DNA of 64,000 nucleotides from JACVRN01 sp036389255 (GTDB lineage: Bacteria; Acidobacteriota; Blastocatellia; Pyrinomonadales; Pyrinomonadaceae): contig DASVQI010000029.1 in the NCBI GenBank assembly GCA_036389255.1, positions 62,001-126,000 of the forward strand, read 5' to 3'. A program made the position numbers and the translations under genes. Positions 42,080 to 51,114 of the stretch are shown piece by piece. Each line of letters opens with the position of its first letter. Positions within the stretch are counted from its first letter, which is position 1. The notes beneath the pieces were generated by a model that saw nothing but the letters and a program-made list of their open reading frames with translations, was not told the DNA's origin and did not search any database.

Positions 42080-43882
42080 CTATCTTATCTCTACTTCAAT
42101 GGGTCTGGCTCCGCGCGGGTCGTAGCCTTCGGGCCAGTTTGAGATGTTGAGGCCGAAGGGATTCTTGGCTTCCGGGGTGACGGCGAAGCGTATGTGAAGC
42201 GGTCGGCTGCGCGAGGCGCTGAGTAGAACCAGCCACGAATCAACCTGCCATTCGCGCACTTCGGCCTGACCCTTTGCTTCAACCGGGACTGGCCGCGAGC
42301 CGCAGTTTCTGCCGTTGATGAAGAGCGTCACTTCCGTAGATATACCCGCAGGCGATACATCATGCGGCACCACGGGCTGCACGTGCGCTCGCACGACAAT
42401 CTTTTTTGCGCGCCAGCCGTTTTCCGAAGGCGGCACGATGTATTCAAAGAAGCCCATGCCGTAGCCCCAGATGTAGCCCACGCCTCCGCCCAGCTTTTCA
42501 AAGCGGCCCGTGACAGCCTGCTCCGGCTTGAATGTATAAAGCACGGCCCCGTCCTGAAGAGCGCTCGCTTCGGGCTTCAAGCTCTCGTCATCAGCCGGTC
42601 GCGTGAAGGCGAATTGATGCGGGATAAGATGGCGGCTCGCATCCAGAAGACGCGAGGGTGGCGGCCAATCGTATTGAAGCTCTTGAAAGAGCGCAGCGCC
42701 GCGTCTTATCTCCGCGCGCAACTTGTCGTCGCGCTCCGTGGTGTACGAGACGCCGTAGCCTCTCTTCGGGTCGGGCGTCAGTATCCAGTAGATTGCGCCG
42801 CTTATGCCTGCGCGCGCGGACGATTCAAGGTAGGCGCGGAACCACTCGGCCTGAGAAAAGCCGTTGTAGCCCTCAGGCCCCATGCCGAACTCGCCCATCA
42901 CGAGCGGTTTTCTTATGGAGTATGAAGCGGCTGCTCGATTGTCTATGAACCGCTTCATGGCGTCGGGCGAATCCACGAAGCTGTCGAGGTCATCGCGCGG
43001 GTAGTTGTGAACGTCGCAGAAATCAATCGTTCGCAGGCTGTGCTCTTCCAGCCACGCGCGCCGCTCCCACGAGTTTCTATAGCCCCACGTGCCGGGCGTC
43101 ACCAGATGATTCGGGTCTAGTGACTTGATGAAAGCGCTCATCTCAGCGACCCACGCCCGCCGCTCGTGCCAGCGATTCGTAGGAGCCTGCGCTTCGTTCA
43201 TCAACTCGTAGCTCATGATGGTAGGGTCGTCGCGGTAGAGACGCCCCGTCACTGTGTTGCGGCGAGTGACGATTTTCTCTACGTGCTCGCGGAAGAGCTT
43301 GCGCGTAGTTTCGTTCGTGTAGAAGAGCATTGCGCGCTCAACGTTTATGCCGAAGGGCTGCCGCTCGTCAGCAGCTTCCGCGATTCCGGCCCAGCGCAGG
43401 TATTGAGTCACGCCGCCCGTGTCCCGCCACCAGTTCACCAGACAGAGTTGCACGCGCAGGTTGTTGCGCTCGGCCTCGGCCAGCACCTTGTCCAGATGAA
43501 CGAAAGCCTCTTCGTTCCACTCGCCGGGCTTGAACCTGAAGGGATGCTTGCGCGGCCAGTCGTTACGATCTCCGCCGACCGGGCCAACGTCTGCCTCGCC
43601 GCCTTCGCCGTACGCCCAGACGCGTATCACCTTGAGCCCGTCGCTCGCTGCGGCCTTCAGAGTCTTAGGCATACGCGCCCTGTCTTCGTCCTTGAACATG
43701 ATGGCGACGTTCGCGCCTGCGAAGCGAAAGGGGCGGCCGTCAATGAAGAAGCGGGCTCCTCGGGTGGTGACGAAGCCGCGCGGGGGCTGGCCTGAAGCTG
43801 AGCGAAGCTGCGACGCAAAAAGAATCGCCGCGCCCAGCAGCAAGATGATGAACGCGGCGATTAAAAGCTTTCTCTTTCCCAT
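42080..43882 (-). CDS. Exported GH5-like glycoside hydrolase
   Basis: Protein of 600 residues with an N-terminal signal anchor (KRKLLIAAFIILLLGAAILF). The catalytic TIM barrel spans about 40-390. The acid/base Glu is in MSYELMNEAQAP (about 230) and the nucleophile in KPLVMGEFGMG (about 333); DFCDVHNYPRDD and YWILTPDPKRGYG also fit the family. This is the cellulase/mannanase (GH5, clan A) pattern with the barrel ending in a loop unlike the classical Trp-rich form. The C-terminal 200 residues are a beta-sandwich. The polysaccharide target is unknown. It is convergent with hemB. Confidence 0.88.
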   Translation of the reverse strand: MGKRKLLIAAFIILLLGAAILFASQLRSASGQPPRGFVTTRGARFFIDGRPFRFAGANVAIMFKDEDRARMPKTLKAAASDGLKVIRVWAYGEGGEADVGPVGGDRNDWPRKHPFRFKPGEWNEEAFVHLDKVLAEAERNNLRVQLCLVNWWRDTGGVTQYLRWAGIAEAADERQPFGINVERAMLFYTNETTRKLFREHVEKIVTRRNTVTGRLYRDDPTIMSYELMNEAQAPTNRWHERRAWVAEMSAFIKSLDPNHLVTPGTWGYRNSWERRAWLEEHSLRTIDFCDVHNYPRDDLDSFVDSPDAMKRFIDNRAAASYSIRKPLVMGEFGMGPEGYNGFSQAEWFRAYLESSARAGISGAIYWILTPDPKRGYGVSYTTERDDKLRAEIRRGAALFQELQYDWPPPSRLLDASRHLIPHQFAFTRPADDESLKPEASALQDGAVLYTFKPEQAVTGRFEKLGGGVGYIWGYGMGFFEYIVPPSENGWRAKKIVVRAHVQPVVPHDVSPAGISTEVTLFINGRNCGSRPVPVEAKGQAEVREWQVDSWLVLLSASRSRPLHIRFAVTPEAKNPFGLNISNWPEGYDPRGARPIEVEIR

Positions 43883-43926
43883 TTGATAAAGAGCTTGAAA
43901 AAATTTCCGGCGGTGACCGGGCGCGG

Positions 43927-44280
43927 CTATTCCGGATTCGTCAGCTTGATGAACCCCATAATCGCGCAGATGGAGCCGATTACTACGAAGAGATTAAAGA
44001 ACGCGCCGAGGTTAAGCACCATGTCCGTGTTGTTCTGTACGACTATGAAGAGCGCCAGCAGGACAAATTGAAGATGGTAGATGAGCAGGCAGATGGCCGC
44101 GTAAGTGAACCAACGGGCCGAAGGGCCGAAGGCGCGTGCCCTTTGAAAGCCTAGCACCATCGCTATCAACCACCCTAGAGCGCCCGCAACGAGCAGTATC
44201 AGGAAGATTGGCTTGAAGAAGCTGGGTTCGTTGGCGCGTGTCTCGGACTGCAAGAGCAGCAAGAGCGAAGCTAGAAGCAT
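43927..44280 (-). CDS. Small membrane protein (unknown), three TM segments
   Basis: Protein of 117 residues with start at ATG 44278-44280 and AGGAG upstream. Hydrophobic stretches MLLASLLLLL, FFKPIFLILLVAGALGWLIA and CLLIYHLQFVLLALFIVV, plus a final VVIGSICAIMGFIKL, suggest three to four transmembrane segments; no family is recognised. It is probably a component of the cell envelope. It sits 44 bases upstream of the GH5-like gene on the same strand, which may indicate a common transcript. Confidence 0.75.
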   Translation of the reverse strand: MLLASLLLLLQSETRANEPSFFKPIFLILLVAGALGWLIAMVLGFQRARAFGPSARWFTYAAICLLIYHLQFVLLALFIVVQNNTDMVLNLGAFFNLFVVIGSICAIMGFIKLTNPE

Positions 44281-44564
44281 TGCGTTTGGTTTCTCCTGAG
44301 GATTTTCAGCTCTGTTTTCGGGACGAGCAATCAAATGCGCCGCCTGCGCGCTCTTCGGAAAGCAAGTCTCGAAAAACGCAGACGGCGCAACTCTTATTCA
44401 CGAGCGAGGAGTTCGGCCACGGGTTCGGGTCATCCCAAAAGACCTTACGGCGCGGGCGTTTCCTCTATTTAACATGGCTCGTGGATGCAGATTTTCATAG
44501 GAGGGCACGGGACTGCCGCAATCGGCCCGGACGACGGCTACCAAAGCGTAGCTGAAGCCAGCGA

Positions 44565-44783
44565 CTATTGCGTGATGTGAATCTCCTCCTCTTTGTTGAC
44601 GCGACCTGCGAAAAAGATGACTCCGCAGATGATGGCTACGACCGCGCCGACACCCGCGAGAATAGCGTTAGTGGTTCCGCTTTGCGCTCCGGGAGTCCTC
44701 AGAAACACGATGAACTCGTAGATGGCAAAGATAGCTGCGGCGAGACCTACAACCAAGCTTAGAATGTCTTTCAGGCTACTCAT
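44565..44783 (-). CDS. Small two-TM membrane protein
   Basis: Protein of 72 residues with two hydrophobic segments: LSLVVGLAAAIFAIYEFIVF and ILAGVGAVVAIICGVIFFAG, separated by a short GAQSGT turn, and a charged tail KEEEIHITQ. It is likely an integral membrane protein without identifiable domains. GGAGG precedes the ATG. The 284 bases between it and the preceding membrane protein contain a hairpin with arms CGCAG/CGCC near 44335-44390 but no further frame that I trust. Confidence 0.7.
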   Translation of the reverse strand: MSSLKDILSLVVGLAAAIFAIYEFIVFLRTPGAQSGTTNAILAGVGAVVAIICGVIFFAGRVNKEEEIHITQ

Positions 44784-45060
44784 ATTGAACCTCCGGCGTT
44801 CGCTTCTGAAATCGAGAATGATGACGCTTAAAAGCCTTAAAGTGCCTGCGATACTGCTTCCGTGAAAAGAACGGTGTCGGGTGCAAATCCGCAGTCGAAT
44901 CCTGAAAGGATAACTGCGCCGCTCTCTTATCTGTTTTTACGGGAACATGTTAACGCTTAGGCGTGCAAAGGTAAAGAGCAAATATGAGATTTTCGGGAAT
45001 AGGCGGCGGCGTAGCGGGGCGGGCAGGCCGCTTCGTAAGAGCGCCCGGCAGGCGTAATCT

Positions 45061-46992
45061 TCACACGGTTTTACGAGAGATGATGCGGCGGTCGCCCGCG
45101 CGCTGCGTGATGCGCTGGCGGTCTAAATACTCCAGAAGCGGAATCGCGTACTTGCGAGAGACGCCCGCCAAATCCTTGAAGGTTGCGACATCAATCAACC
45201 GTTCAGGCGCGTGCTCGTCCGCGTACAGCCTGAGCTTCTCAACCAGCCGGTCTAGCGCTTCATGATGAAAGAGCAGCTCTGCCGAGACGCGAACGAGCGT
45301 TCCAGCGTCCAGAAGGAGTTGCAGAATCTTTCGCGCGTGCTCACGCGTAATCTTCTGCCGGGCGGCGCCTGAGAGCGCCTCTTCGAGCGCAGGCGCTTCC
45401 AGCCCTGCCGCCTTGTAAATCTCCTCCAGCCGACCTTTGAGCGCCGCGTCCTCGTCCGACAAAGTCAGGCTATGAGAACTGTCAAGCACAAGCTCTTTTT
45501 CGGAGCGCAGAGCGCCCGCGCGCTCCATGTGAGAGAGAACAGCGCGGAAGATTTCCGGCGGGAGATGAGCAAAGCGCCTCTCGCGCAGAGTCTCGCGCGA
45601 GAGGCCGCGCGAAAGCGGCTCCCGCTCGTGATGAGAGCGAACCTCTTCGAGCGCGCCCGCAGCCAACCGCTCAAAGCTCTTGCGCGCCATGTAAACGCCT
45701 TCGGCTTCCACGACGCTGCCGCGTTTCCCCGCAGCCTCTTTCAAAGCATCTTCCAGAACCGGGTCGCGCCAGCCCGTGCGCGCAAGCAGTTCTGCCGGGC
45801 GCATCCCGCGCTCCGCGCCGCTCTCTATGAAGGCAATCAGGCGCGCAGTCCTGTCTTCGCTCATAAGAGCTTCGAGGCGCGAGCGCGTCTCGTCACTCAT
45901 GCGCCCGCGAGACTTGGCAGCGTGCGGGTCAAGCACGCGCCCCCCCGCGACCGTTAGCTGCGGCGAGTAGGAGCGTATGATGAAGCGCTCGCCCGAGACG
46001 GAGACGACGGGCGATTCCAGCCGCAACTGTACGAAGCCGGATTGTCCCGGCTTAATCTCGCCCGCTTCGTCAAGCACTCGGAGGCGGGCCAAGACCTCAG
46101 CCGCTCCCAAGTGAACGCGCAAGCGTGCCCGCGAGCGCAGAGCGCGCGGAGCATTCTCAAGCACGCTCAGGTAAGCGTCTATAATCTGCGTGGGACGCAA
46201 GATGCCGGCAGGCGCTAGCACCATGCCGCGCTCAATCTCACCCGTTTCGACTCCGCCGAGGTTGACGGCGGTGCGCTGGCCCGCGACGGCACGCGCCACC
46301 GACTTGCCGTGAACCTGAAGGCCGCGCACGCGCACATGCTTTCCGGCAGGCAGCAGTTGCATCTCCTGACCTTCCGCAATCTCGCCTGAGACGAGCGTGC
46401 CGGTGACGACCGCGCCGAAGCCTCGCATGCTGAAGGCTCTGTCAACCGGCAGCCGCGAGCTGAACTCAGACGAGCGTGCGGGAACTTTTAGAGCGGCCTC
46501 GCGCAACTCGCGCTTCAGCTCTTCCAGCCCCTCGCCCGTGCGTGAGCTGACGGACAGCATAGGCGCGCCTTCAAGAAAAGAGCCGTTGACAAGCTCCGTC
46601 GCTTCAAGCTCCACCAAACTCAGCAACTCTTCGTCAACCGCGTCGCGTTTGGTGATGACGACGAGCCCCGCCCTCACGCCGAGCAGTCGGCAGATGTCGA
46701 AGTGCTCTCTGGTCTGCGGCATGACGCCTTCGTCGGCGGCTATGACGAGCGCCACCAAATCTATGCCGTGCGCCCCGGCCAGCATGTTCTTGACGAAGCG
46801 CTCGTGTCCCGGCACGTCAACGAAGCTCAGGCGCACGTCTCCCAAATCAAGCTCGGCAAAGCCCAAGTCAATAGTGATGCCGCGCCGCTTCTCTTCCGGC
46901 AGCCTGTCCGCGTCCACACCCGTCAGAGCGCGAACCAGCGCGGTCTTCCCGTGGTCTATATGTCCGGCTGTGCCTACGATGACAGAATGCAT
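45061..46992 (-). CDS. selB: Selenocysteine-specific translation elongation factor
   Basis: SelB of 643 residues. N-terminal GTPase: GTAGHIDHGKTALVRALTG (P loop), RRGITIDLGFAELDL (switch I), DVPGHERFVKNMLAGAHG (G3) and ITKRDAVD (G4). Domains II and III follow, then four winged-helix domains in the C-terminal 250 residues. SelB delivers Sec-tRNA to UGA codons with a SECIS element. The start at ATG 46990-46992 is close to a family C palindrome. No selC, selA or selD gene is visible nearby. Confidence 0.95.
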   Translation of the reverse strand: MHSVIVGTAGHIDHGKTALVRALTGVDADRLPEEKRRGITIDLGFAELDLGDVRLSFVDVPGHERFVKNMLAGAHGIDLVALVIAADEGVMPQTREHFDICRLLGVRAGLVVITKRDAVDEELLSLVELEATELVNGSFLEGAPMLSVSSRTGEGLEELKRELREAALKVPARSSEFSSRLPVDRAFSMRGFGAVVTGTLVSGEIAEGQEMQLLPAGKHVRVRGLQVHGKSVARAVAGQRTAVNLGGVETGEIERGMVLAPAGILRPTQIIDAYLSVLENAPRALRSRARLRVHLGAAEVLARLRVLDEAGEIKPGQSGFVQLRLESPVVSVSGERFIIRSYSPQLTVAGGRVLDPHAAKSRGRMSDETRSRLEALMSEDRTARLIAFIESGAERGMRPAELLARTGWRDPVLEDALKEAAGKRGSVVEAEGVYMARKSFERLAAGALEEVRSHHEREPLSRGLSRETLRERRFAHLPPEIFRAVLSHMERAGALRSEKELVLDSSHSLTLSDEDAALKGRLEEIYKAAGLEAPALEEALSGAARQKITREHARKILQLLLDAGTLVRVSAELLFHHEALDRLVEKLRLYADEHAPERLIDVATFKDLAGVSRKYAIPLLEYLDRQRITQRAGDRRIISRKTV

Positions 46993-46999
46993 AAGAAGG

Positions 47000-47090
47000 T
47001 GGGGGATGGGGGCCGGGGGTTAGGGGATGGTAAAAGAAAAACAACCGGCTTTCTTTTCACCAACCCCTACCCCCTATCCCCCATCCCCTA
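47000..47090. repeat. Palindromic repeat family C copy 1 (C-rich heptamer arms)
   Basis: Left heptamers GGGGGAT, GGGGGCC, GGGGGTT, AGGGGAT; loop AAAAGAAAAACAACCGGCTTTC; right heptamers AACCCCT, ACCCCCT, ATCCCCC, ATCCCCT. The right end contains the stop codon (TAG, read on the minus strand) of the VWFA gene, and the left end lies eight bases from the selB ATG. It is therefore wedged tightly between two genes. Confidence 0.85.
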
Positions 47091-49283
47091 TTTGACTATT
47101 TCAAAATCTATCCACTGTGTGGTCGTGCGTCGTTTGATGTCTTTGGCTAGGAGGTCTGTGACGACTACCTGTAGCACGTAGTCGCCGGGCGTCATGTCCG
47201 TGCCAAGGCGAAGTGCCCCGCCTGCCGCCAGCCGCGCAAGGTCTGTCTGCCCGTTTCCATCCAACGGCTGCACCTTTCCCGTAAAGATTGGCTTGCCGTC
47301 ACGGAACAGCCGCACCTGCGTCTCAAGCTGCGGGCGGCGCGTCTGCTTGTCCAACTGCGCGTTGTAAATGATGTAACCGTAATTCATTATCATGCCGTGA
47401 CGGAAGCGCCGCATGGCCGCGCCCGCCTGCGGGTCAAGCTCCTGCTGCACACCCTCCGCGCCGCTCATGGCCGGTTGCGCGCCGGATGAAGACGAAGGAG
47501 CAGTCGCGCCTGCGGCGGCCTGTCCAGCCTTCTGCTCGTAACCGTTGATGATGAGGCCGGAGAGCGCCAGACGATTCTTCTTCAAGTCAGGGACTTCTAT
47601 GAACTGGCTGGCCGAGCCTATCTTCTCGTTTGAGGCGTCGCGCACGGCCACTCTCAACTGATAAGCTCCGGCCTTCTTGATGGGCACGTTCAGGAAGAAG
47701 ACGAGTCCGTTCTTGAGCACGTTCTGAAAAGTCGCCCCGCGAATGCGTATGGTCTGCGTCCGGTTGACGTGGTCAATCACCTGCCCGTTGTCTCCAAAGG
47801 TCAGCGCGAGAACATCCATCACCGCTTTATGCCAGCCGTCGGCCTCTTCCGTAAAGCTCAGGTCGCTCGCGTCTATGTAAAGGAGCGAGCGCACGTAGGA
47901 GCCCTCGCGCGGGTCGTTGCCGAAGAGAGAGGTCAGCCGCAGGTCAACCGCGTTGGTGTTAAAGGGCGAGATGATAGCGCCTATAAGCTGCTGCTCTCGC
48001 GTGCGGCGGACTGCAACCGCCCGCTCGTCAGAGATTCCGTAGAAGCCCGTGCGGGAGCGAACCTCAAGACCGGGCCGTTTTACCTTGACGCTGATTTTAT
48101 GAAAGCGGCGCTGTCCGCTCTTGGCGTCGAAGGTGGATTCGTCGGGCCTGTAGCCAATCAGGTAGTAACCGCTCTGGTCTTCAATCACCTTGCGTATCCC
48201 TGCGGAGAGGTCGTTGTTGTTGCGAACGTTGAAGCCGCCCGTCTGACGGGCCAGATAGATGAGGCCGGTCTGCGTGTCGAACAGCTGGTTGCGCCGACCC
48301 GTCAGGCTCTCTTCAATCTGCTGGGCAGTCATGCCGGAAACGTCGTCGGAGGCCCTGAGCCCCAGAGTTTGCAGCCCGCGCGCATCCATCGTGTAGATGA
48401 CCACTGAAGCGCGGTTGGCGAGGTCAGTCAAACGCTGCAAAGCTTCCATGACTCTGCGGCTGTCGTTGTTGGCGCTGAAGAGACGGAAGCCGTCCGAGAT
48501 GAGCAGCACCGATTTACGCCCGGGCAACTCTCTCAGCCCGCGTACTATGTAATTAACAGCGCCTAAGGTTCCGACGGCGAAGATTTCCGAGCGGTAATCG
48601 TCATCCGAGCCTTTCCGGCTATCGTCGTCACCCTGCCCTCCTATATTCCGCTTGCTGTCAGCAGTCGTGTTGCCATCAATGGGGGAGAACGCGCCGATGC
48701 TTGAGCGCCCCATCATGTTCCAGCGTATGCGCTCTATGGCCGCGTAAAGCTGTCGCTTGTCGGAGGTGAATTGCTGAAGCACGCCAATGCCGCCGCCCGT
48801 GCGAATGATGGCTACCATATCGCCCGGCTGCATCTGCTCGTCCACATATTTCCTGAGCGCGCGGCGCACGTGATGAATGCTCTCGAAAGAGAGGCCAAGG
48901 TCGTCTACTACGAGCGCCATGGTGCGGCGCACCTGCTCCGGCTTGAGGGGCACGGGCGGGGCAGGCGGCGCGTTCTTATCCTCCACGACGGGCTGCTCTG
49001 CGGGCGCGGCAGGCGGAACAGGCGTAGAGATGTAAGAGAGATTTGTCACCTGCTGCGCGCGGCCGTCTTCGGCAATCTCGAAATCCTCCGCCTTGAGGTC
49101 TGTCACCTGACGCCCCTTTTTATCCGTCACTACAACGTCTACCTGCACCAGATTGGTGGTGATTCGCACCACGTCGTCCTGCTGGGGCTGCGGCTCACGC
49201 GCCTGTTGTCCGGTCGTCTGGGCGAAGGTTGTAGCTACGATGGAGAGTATTAGAAGAAGCGCAAGCGAGGAATGTTTAGTCAT
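47088..49283 (-). CDS. Acidobacterial VWFA-related secreted protein
   Basis: Protein of 731 residues with a signal peptide (HSSLALLLILSIVATTFAQT). An N-terminal region of about 60 residues (VRITTNLVQVDVVVTDKKGR and VTDLKAEDFEIAEDG) precedes a von Willebrand A-like domain (about 115-330): LVVDDLGLSFESIHH (in place of the strict DxSxS MIDAS), LISDGFRLF and GYRPDE. This combination is the VWFA-related family common in Acidobacteria. The C-terminus is a beta-sandwich (KAGAYQLRVAVRDASNEKI and DYVLQVVVTDLLAKDI). A disordered Ala/Gly/Pro/Ser stretch lies near residues 595-625. It is likely a periplasmic or surface adhesion protein. It ends inside the family C repeat. Confidence 0.88.
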   Translation of the reverse strand: MTKHSSLALLLILSIVATTFAQTTGQQAREPQPQQDDVVRITTNLVQVDVVVTDKKGRQVTDLKAEDFEIAEDGRAQQVTNLSYISTPVPPAAPAEQPVVEDKNAPPAPPVPLKPEQVRRTMALVVDDLGLSFESIHHVRRALRKYVDEQMQPGDMVAIIRTGGGIGVLQQFTSDKRQLYAAIERIRWNMMGRSSIGAFSPIDGNTTADSKRNIGGQGDDDSRKGSDDDYRSEIFAVGTLGAVNYIVRGLRELPGRKSVLLISDGFRLFSANNDSRRVMEALQRLTDLANRASVVIYTMDARGLQTLGLRASDDVSGMTAQQIEESLTGRRNQLFDTQTGLIYLARQTGGFNVRNNNDLSAGIRKVIEDQSGYYLIGYRPDESTFDAKSGQRRFHKISVKVKRPGLEVRSRTGFYGISDERAVAVRRTREQQLIGAIISPFNTNAVDLRLTSLFGNDPREGSYVRSLLYIDASDLSFTEEADGWHKAVMDVLALTFGDNGQVIDHVNRTQTIRIRGATFQNVLKNGLVFFLNVPIKKAGAYQLRVAVRDASNEKIGSASQFIEVPDLKKNRLALSGLIINGYEQKAGQAAAGATAPSSSSGAQPAMSGAEGVQQELDPQAGAAMRRFRHGMIMNYGYIIYNAQLDKQTRRPQLETQVRLFRDGKPIFTGKVQPLDGNGQTDLARLAAGGALRLGTDMTPGDYVLQVVVTDLLAKDIKRRTTTQWIDFEIVK

Positions 49284-49405
49284 TTGTGGCTCCTGACTTT
49301 CTGTAGCTCTCAGCCGCCTCAGCCGTCAGGTGAAGTCGGCTGGATTTTTCCAGTTTGATGTGCGATGCTTTTAGCTTAATCAACAACAAGCTGGAAGGAG
49401 TAATA

Positions 49406-49840
49406 ATGCCAGAGCAAGCGAAAAAAGGCGACACGGCATCCGTTCATTACACGGGCAGACTGGAATCCGGGCAGGTCTTCGATTCTTCCGAGGGCGGCGA
49501 GCCGCTTGAGTTTGAAGTAGGCTCGGGACAGGTGATACAGGGCTTTGACGAAGGCGTCAACGGCATGAACGTAGGCGACGAGAAGACCATAGAGATTGAG
49601 CCGTCGGACGCTTACGGCCAGCGCTCGGACGCGCTCGTGCAATCCATCCCGCGACAGGGAATAAACTTAGACCGCGAGCCCGAAGTAGGCATGCGGCTGG
49701 GGCTGCAACTTCCCGACGGCAATGAAATCCCCGTCACCATCACGGAAGTCACGGACGAGTTCATCACCATAGACGCAAACCACCCACTGGCAGGAGAAAA
49801 GCTTATCTTCGACCTCAAGCTCATAGATTTAAAGCAGTGA
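49406..49840 (+). CDS. FKBP-type peptidyl-prolyl isomerase (SlyD-like)
   Basis: Protein of 144 residues from ATG 49406 (AAGGAG spacing seven), without signal peptide. The FKBP half is GDTASVHYTGRLESGQVFDS; the SlyD-type insert-in-flap and C-terminal part are seen as FEVGSGQVIQGFDEGVNGMN, EIEPSDAYGQRSDAL and FDLKLIDL. A His-rich metal tail is absent. Role: proline isomerisation and chaperone activity, usually cytoplasmic. A longer frame begins at 49355 but lacks a good ribosome site. Confidence 0.92.
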   Translation: MPEQAKKGDTASVHYTGRLESGQVFDSSEGGEPLEFEVGSGQVIQGFDEGVNGMNVGDEKTIEIEPSDAYGQRSDALVQSIPRQGINLDREPEVGMRLGLQLPDGNEIPVTITEVTDEFITIDANHPLAGEKLIFDLKLIDLKQ

Positions 49841-49846
49841 GAAAAG

Positions 49847-49917
49847 CTGTTCTCAGTTTTCAGCAAGAAGACGCGGCTTGCTTTTTCTGAAAACTGAGAA
49901 CTAAAAACTGAAAACTG
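49847..49917. repeat. Palindromic repeat family A copy 3
   Basis: CTG TTCTCAG TTTTCAG, loop CAAGAAGACGCGGCTTGCTTTTT, then CTGAAAACTGAGAACTAAAAACTGAAAACTG: right-arm heptamers AAAACTG, AGAACTA, AAAACTG, AAAACTG. The 14-base inner stem is perfect. It separates the converging FKBP and NYN nuclease genes. Confidence 0.9.
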
Positions 49918-49919
49918 CT

Positions 49920-50396
49920 TTATTCATCTTCTTCTACACCGAAGTAGCGCATCCAGCTTTTCAGCTCCCCGTCCGCGCCCGTCTCATTCTCTTCGACGGC
50001 TGGCGCGGACTCTTTCTCTAAAGCTTCATGTAGCCTTTGGCGGAACTCGCCGGAGCGTAGCGTCTTCGCGCCGCAGCGCTGCACGTAACTGGCTAGAGCG
50101 CGGTCTGAGGTAACGACGATGAGCGTGCGCCGCTCGCGTGAAGCTTCTACCAACTGTTTGATGCGCTCGTCCGCGTTCGACCCGCGCTCCGCGTAGAAGA
50201 CCTTTACTCCCTTGTAGCTTGAGCCGTCCCCGAAGAACTCTTCCGGCGCGCCGTCAAAAACCGCTGTCACGCGCACGCGCCTGACGCGCGCAAAATCCGC
50301 CAGCTCGTCCAGCAGCCCGCGCCTTGCCGCACCCTTGTCCCTGTGCCACCCCACGCGCTGCGCCATCACGTTGTTGCCGTCTATCAGATAAGACAT
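49920..50396 (-). CDS. yacP: NYN-domain (YacP-like) ribonuclease
   Basis: Protein of 158 residues with the NYN/PIN-like fold of YacP (Rae1). The catalytic acids are indicated by YLIDGNNVMAQRV (Asp-6), FDGAPE (Asp about 48), NADERIKQL (Asp about 75) and VVTSDRALASYVQ (Asp about 97). YacP-type nucleases cleave mRNA in translating ribosomes or process rRNA. The C-terminus is an acidic tail (WMRYFGVEEDE). It starts eight bases after the nth stop codon. Confidence 0.9.
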   Translation of the reverse strand: MSYLIDGNNVMAQRVGWHRDKGAARRGLLDELADFARVRRVRVTAVFDGAPEEFFGDGSSYKGVKVFYAERGSNADERIKQLVEASRERRTLIVVTSDRALASYVQRCGAKTLRSGEFRQRLHEALEKESAPAVEENETGADGELKSWMRYFGVEEDE

Positions 50397-50403
50397 GAGC
50401 CGT

Positions 50404-51114
50404 TTATATAACCGTCTGGCCGTAGTCGCAGTATTCGACTATGGGGCAGCGCTCGCAGAGGGGCTCGCGCGGGCGGCACAGTGCGCGACCGTGTCGAATC
50501 AGGTTGACGTGGAAGGAGTAGAACTTTCCCTTCGGCACTGTGCGGTTCATGATTTGATGCGCGCGCTGGTCTGTGCATTTCTGCGGTATAAGACCTACGC
50601 GGCGCAGCACGCGGAAGATGTGCGTGTCGAGCGGGAAGACCTCTTTGCGGCAGGCGAAGAGGAGCGTGCAGGCAATGGTCTTGGGGCCTATGCCGCGAAA
50701 CTGTTTGAGATAATCGGTGGCCGCCTCTTCATCAAAATCATGGAGGAAGCTCAAATCGAGCGTGCCATGCTCTTGCCGAATCTGCCGCAGTATCTCTTTG
50801 ATGACCTGCGCCTTTTGATTGCTGAGGCCGCCCGAGCGAATCGTGTCCGCGATGGTAGAGGCGCGCGCGCGAAGGGCAGCGTCCCATGTGGGGAAGCGTT
50901 TCTTCAGCGCGGCGAAGGTGCGGTGGCTGTTGGTGTCGGAGGTGGCCTGCGAGAGAATGATTTTGACGAGCATGTCCAGCGGGTCTGACGAGCGGCTGTT
51001 TTCCGGCACGCCGTAGACGCGCTCAAGGTTCTGCACTATGTAATGTACAGGCTTGTCCGTGCGGAACTCTTCCGCCACGGGCCGCGCCGCTTTAGCCTGC
51101 GAGGATGCGCTCAT
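50404..51114 (-). CDS. nth: Endonuclease III-like DNA glycosylase
   Basis: Protein of 236 residues. The helix-hairpin-helix GPD motif FRGIGPKTIAC carries the catalytic lysine; the conserved aspartate is in VFPLDTHIFRV; the four-cysteine FeS loop CRPREPLCERCPIVEYC is complete. It removes oxidised pyrimidines in base excision repair. Its start codon overlaps the end of bshA by 23 bases, a sign of translational coupling, and the nuclease YacP follows. Confidence 0.94.
   Translation of the reverse strand: MSASSQAKAARPVAEEFRTDKPVHYIVQNLERVYGVPENSRSSDPLDMLVKIILSQATSDTNSHRTFAALKKRFPTWDAALRARASTIADTIRSGGLSNQKAQVIKEILRQIRQEHGTLDLSFLHDFDEEAATDYLKQFRGIGPKTIACTLLFACRKEVFPLDTHIFRVLRRVGLIPQKCTDQRAHQIMNRTVPKGKFYSFHVNLIRHGRALCRPREPLCERCPIVEYCDYGQTVI

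Noticed and set aside
44869..44920. GGTGCAAATCCG-containing stretch resembling part of a cobalamin riboswitch
   Set aside because: Only the short core matches; the rest of the consensus and a downstream plus-strand gene are missing.
44784..47090. Search for tRNA-Sec around selB
   Set aside because: No long acceptor/T-arm cloverleaf with a TCA anticodon was found on either strand in the flanking gaps.
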